Shown here: piece by piece, positions 61,226 to 64,000 of the stretch
Position numbering within the stretch: position 1 is the first letter of the stretch
How the letters are laid out: each line of letters begins with the position of its first letter
Source: VBOC01 sp964512655
Lineage (GTDB): Bacteria > Bacteroidota > Ignavibacteria > UBA10030 > SZUA-254
Assembly: GCA_964512655.1 (NCBI GenBank)
Contig: CAZEJT010000008.1
Span: 1-64,000 of the forward strand
Length of the DNA stretch: 64,000 nucleotides
Direction: 5' to 3'
Made by a program: the position numbers and the translations under genes
The notes under the pieces: model-generated
What the model saw: the letters and a program-made list of their open reading frames with translations, nothing else
What the model was told of the DNA's origin: nothing
The model's database searches: none

Positions 61226-61272
61226 AATCCTTCTCTTTCGCGAATATTCTCTGGAAATCCAGTGTTACTGAG

Positions 61273-61303
61273 CAAATATAGAGAAATCGCGAAAGGTTGT
61301 CAA
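61273..61303 (-). promoter_or_regulatory. Promoter for the mltD-like gene (best consensus match)
   Basis: Minus strand TTG (61303..61301), 20-base spacer, TATATTTG (61280..61273), identical to the TAnnTTTG consensus. The leader is about 45 bases. Confidence 0.8.
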
Positions 61304-61336
61304 GGGCTTTTTACCGTAAGGTGATATAAATCATAA

Positions 61337-62896
61337 TCATAGGGGGATATTGCCGTGCTTCTTACGCGGGTTTCCGTCCACCTTGTTGGCTAACAATTCA
61401 AGCGCATGTGCTAATTTTCGCCTCGTTTCGCTAGGTTCAATAACATCGTCCAGATACCCCCGCGCGGCAGCGATGTATGGGCTCGCAAATTTCTCTCTAT
61501 ACTCTTCAAGCTTTTGCTCGATCGCCTTTACCCTGTTTTTCGATTTGGCGATCTCCCGCTTGAAGATGATTTCCACGGCGCCTTTGGGACCCATGACTGC
61601 GATTTCAGCAGTCGGCCAGGCAAAATTGAAATCGCCCCGAATATGCTTGGAATTCATCACATCGTAGGCGCCTCCGTATGCTTTCCGCGTGATGACGGTA
61701 ATTTTTGGAACGGTGGCCTCGCAGAAAGCGAAGAGGAGTTTGGCGCCGTGCTTGATGATCCCGCGCCACTCCTGCTCGGTACCCGGGAGAAAACCGGGTA
61801 CGTCCTCGAACACTATCAGGGGAATGCTAAATGCGTCGCAAAACCGTACGAATCGCGCCCCCTTGACCGATGAGTCTATGTCGAGAACGCCTGCGAGGAC
61901 GCTCGGCTGATTCGCCACAATCCCTATAGACCGGCCTCCGATGCGTGCAAATCCCACGAGTATGTTCTGTGCATAGAGTTCATGGACCTCGAAGAAATCC
62001 CCGTCATCCACGATCAGCCTGATGACCTCCTTCATGTCGTATGGCTTGCTCGGATTCTCCGGGATGATCGAATTCAGGGTGGCCTCGCTTCTTCCCGGAT
62101 CGTCATCCGATTGTGAAACCGGGGGCGGATCCAGGTTGTTCGGCGGGAGGAATCCTACGAGCTTTCGGATTGCCTGAAGGCACTCGACCTCGTTCTCGCA
62201 TGCAAAATGGGCTACGCCCGATTTGGTGGCATGCGTCAGCGCGCCTCCGAGGTCCTCGAAAGAGACATCCTGGTGAGTCACCGTTTTCACGACGCTCGGC
62301 CCTGTGACGAACATGTAGCTCGAGTTTTTCACCATGAAGGTGAAGTCCGTGATGGCGGGTGAATACACGGCTCCTCCCGCGCATGGACCAAGCACGGCCG
62401 AAATCTGCGGTATGACTCCCGAAACCTGAGTGTTGCGGAGGAAGATCTCCGCGTACCCCCCAAGACTGACCACACCCTCCTGGATCCGGGCCCCGCCCGA
62501 GTCGTTGAGACCAATGACCGGTGCGCCCACCTTCAGCGCCAGATCCATGATCTTGCAGATTTTTTCGGCGTGCGCCTCCGAGAGCGAGCCTCCGAAGACG
62601 GTGAAATCCTGGCTGAACACGAAGACGAGCCTTCCGTCGATCCTCCCCGTCCCGGTCACCACCCCGTCGCCGAGATACTTCTGCTTCTCGAGGCCAAAAT
62701 CGAAGCTGCGGTGCTCGACGAGCGCATCAATCTCCTCGAAGCTTTTTGGATCGAGGAGCACCTCGAGCCTCTCCCGCGCGGTGAGCTTTCCCTTGCGGTG
62801 CTGTTCTTCTATCCGCTCCGATCCGCCGCCGGTCTTTGAAGACGCCTTCAGCTTCCGGAGGCGCGACACTTTATCCTGAACTCGGGGTTTTCCCAT
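61337..62896 (-). CDS. Acyl-CoA (propionyl-CoA) carboxylase beta subunit, carboxyltransferase
   Basis: Carboxyltransferase of 519 residues, moving CO2 from biotin to acyl-CoA. Marks: QHRKGKLTARERLEVLLDPKSFEEID, FSQDFTVFGGSLSEAHAEKICKIMDLA, NDSGGARIQEGVVSLGGYAEIF, the oxyanion GPCAGGAVYSPAITDF, and the C-terminal AFCEATVPKITVITRKAYGGAYDVMNSKH with TAEIAVMGPKGAVEIIF. It fits PccB or the methylmalonyl-CoA decarboxylase alpha (MmdA) type; the partner biotin carboxylase is not in the window. It follows mnmA by 16 bases. Confidence 0.93.
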   Translation of the reverse strand: MGKPRVQDKVSRLRKLKASSKTGGGSERIEEQHRKGKLTARERLEVLLDPKSFEEIDALVEHRSFDFGLEKQKYLGDGVVTGTGRIDGRLVFVFSQDFTVFGGSLSEAHAEKICKIMDLALKVGAPVIGLNDSGGARIQEGVVSLGGYAEIFLRNTQVSGVIPQISAVLGPCAGGAVYSPAITDFTFMVKNSSYMFVTGPSVVKTVTHQDVSFEDLGGALTHATKSGVAHFACENEVECLQAIRKLVGFLPPNNLDPPPVSQSDDDPGRSEATLNSIIPENPSKPYDMKEVIRLIVDDGDFFEVHELYAQNILVGFARIGGRSIGIVANQPSVLAGVLDIDSSVKGARFVRFCDAFSIPLIVFEDVPGFLPGTEQEWRGIIKHGAKLLFAFCEATVPKITVITRKAYGGAYDVMNSKHIRGDFNFAWPTAEIAVMGPKGAVEIIFKREIAKSKNRVKAIEQKLEEYREKFASPYIAAARGYLDDVIEPSETRRKLAHALELLANKVDGNPRKKHGNIPL

Positions 62897-62912
62897 CTCG
62901 GCCCTTGTGATG

Positions 62913-64000
62913 TTACTGCCCGGAAGTGTGTTCGATCACGGCACCGGCGACCAGCCTCTCACCCTGGTACATGACCACCGATTGCCCCGGGGTGATTGCA
63001 CGCTTTGGCTGATCGAACACGAGCCTGATCCTCCCTTCGCCGAGAACCTCCACGGTTGCCGGCGAGGGCGTATCCTTGTAACGTATCGCGGCTTCCACCC
63101 TCAGGCCGCTTCGTATCTCAGAGATGCTCATGCAGTTCACATCCCCCGCGGTGAGCTCGCGATGAAGCAGGTCTTCATCGCGCCCGATTGTGATCGCGTT
63201 TGTCGCCGGCTCGATGCCTGTCACATAGACGCGCTCACCGTGGGCCCCGATGCCGCTTCGCTGCCCGATCGTGAAGTTGATGAATCCGTCGTGCTCCCCC
63301 ACCTTTCTTCCGCCGCGCAGAATGTCACCTCGGGCAAGACGCGTGTTGAGTCCCGGATCCTGCTCGTGCATGAATCGCCTGTAATCATTGTCTGGTACGA
63401 AGCATATCTCAAAGCTCTCCTCCTTCGTGGCGGTTTTCAGCCCAAGATCCGAGGCGATTGCACGCACCTCCGCCTTTCTCAAACCTCCGAGGGGAAACAA
63501 CGTCCGTTTGAGAGCGTCCTGACTCAACCCCCAGAGCGCGTAAGACTGGTCCTTGCTTTCATCCGTCCCGCGCGAGACAAAATACCTCCCTGTGCCCTCA
63601 TCGAAACCCCGCCGGGCATAGTGCCCGGTGGCGATGAAATCCGCGCCGAGCGCGGAGCCCTTCTCCAGAAGCGCTCCCCACTTGATGACCCGGTTGCAGA
63701 TGACGCAGGGATTGGGAGTTCTCCCCCTGAGGTACTCGGCCACAAAATTGCCGATGACCTGCCGGCCGAATTGTTCGGTAAAGTCGGCCACGTAGTGCGG
63801 AATCCCGAGCTTCACCGCAACGATGCGCGCGTCGTTGAACGCGTCGAGGCCGCAGCAGCTTGTCTCATTCCCCGCGTTTCCGCCGACGCGATCAAAGTCG
63901 TACGTCTTCATCGTCACGCCGATGACCGAATAGCCCTGCTCCAGCAGGAGTGCCGCCGCGACGGAGGAATCGACTCCTCCGCTCATTCCGACGACTACGG
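62913..64000 (-). CDS. mnmA: tRNA-specific 2-thiouridylase MnmA (5' end outside window)
   Basis: Makes 2-thiouridine at wobble position 34 of tRNA Lys, Glu and Gln. The PP-loop MSGGVDSSVAAALLLEQGY begins at about 63986; a few codons (VVVG) and the true start lie beyond the window edge. Catalytic cysteines are in TPNPCVICNRVIKWG and SFEICFVPDNDYR. YALWGLSQDALKRTLFPLGGLRKAEVR and FTIGQRSGIG are also family hallmarks. It uses persulfide sulfur from an IscS-type desulfurase such as the one at 1111. Confidence 0.95.
   Translation of the reverse strand, partial: VVVGMSGGVDSSVAAALLLEQGYSVIGVTMKTYDFDRVGGNAGNETSCCGLDAFNDARIVAVKLGIPHYVADFTEQFGRQVIGNFVAEYLRGRTPNPCVICNRVIKWGALLEKGSALGADFIATGHYARRGFDEGTGRYFVSRGTDESKDQSYALWGLSQDALKRTLFPLGGLRKAEVRAIASDLGLKTATKEESFEICFVPDNDYRRFMHEQDPGLNTRLARGDILRGGRKVGEHDGFINFTIGQRSGIGAHGERVYVTGIEPATNAITIGRDEDLLHRELTAGDVNCMSISEIRSGLRVEAAIRYKDTPSPATVEVLGEGRIRLVFDQPKRAITPGQSVVMYQGERLVAGAVIEHTSGQ

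Overview
The window is about 64 kb of GC-rich bacterial chromosome carrying only single-copy housekeeping, metabolic and envelope genes. I see no phage, transposase, CRISPR array or rRNA. Several signs point to the Fibrobacterota-Chlorobiota-Bacteroidota (FCB) lineages, perhaps a high-GC Ignavibacteria/Chlorobi-like organism. Eighteen start-proximal sites fit TTG-N19/20-TAnnTTTG, the promoter type known from Bacteroidota. Many secreted or outer-membrane proteins are present, several ending in an aromatic residue. Bacillithiol synthesis (BshA) and a short-type homogentisate dioxygenase are also present. This placement is inference from gene content and promoters.

Layout. 1-3.2 kb: rrf2/iscR-like regulator, cysteine desulfurase, a small unknown protein and sufB (cut by the window edge), all minus strand, with a candidate IscR-type operator and a terminator upstream. 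3.2-10.5 kb: bshA, a secreted M28 peptidase with an unresolved start, then a complete branched-chain amino-acid-type ABC importer (livKHMGF). 10.5-17.2 kb (minus): APC amino-acid permease, DUF2007-like protein, PilB/GspE ATPase, PcrA helicase and Ogt repair methyltransferase. 17.6-21.2 kb: a 1173-residue putative outer-membrane protein, divergent from a tyrosine/homogentisate catabolic operon at 21.2-27.4 kb (HisC-like aminotransferase, HPPD, FAH-family hydrolase, HGD, flavin reductase-like protein, Ycf48-like propeller).

27.4-39.8 kb (minus): hybrid histidine kinase; archease-rtcB-helicase/nuclease operon; patatin/BamA-type protein flanked by palindromic repeats; glycosyltransferase. 39.8-49.4 kb: alpha/beta hydrolase, membrane M28 peptidase and acyl-CoA ligase operon; two small outer-membrane proteins; MoeB/ThiF-rhodanese fusion; HD hydrolase; O-methyltransferase; a membrane zinc-ribbon protein. 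49.4-52.9 kb (minus): PTPS-folE-SDR-SDR-FNR, which reads as a tetrahydrobiopterin-type pterin pathway. 52.9-64 kb (minus): aquaporin, Bcp peroxiredoxin, DUF2279 protein, UDP-xylose synthase, UDP-glucose dehydrogenase, DegT aminotransferase, SnoaL-like protein, tRNA-Ser(CGA), LysM lytic transglycosylase, acyl-CoA carboxylase beta subunit and mnmA (cut by the window edge).

The least explained signal is a set of dispersed GC-rich palindromes in the gaps between genes. One family has a 7-bp stem that covaries around a TTTA/TTCA loop. One inverted pair of it (27382-27444) forms a REPIN-like element that supplies the stop codons of both convergent neighbours. A second family is a long perfect palindrome that, together with the first, flanks the patatin gene on both sides. 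Three genes have their start codon 11-12 nt after the first T of the -7 box, which implies leaderless mRNAs.
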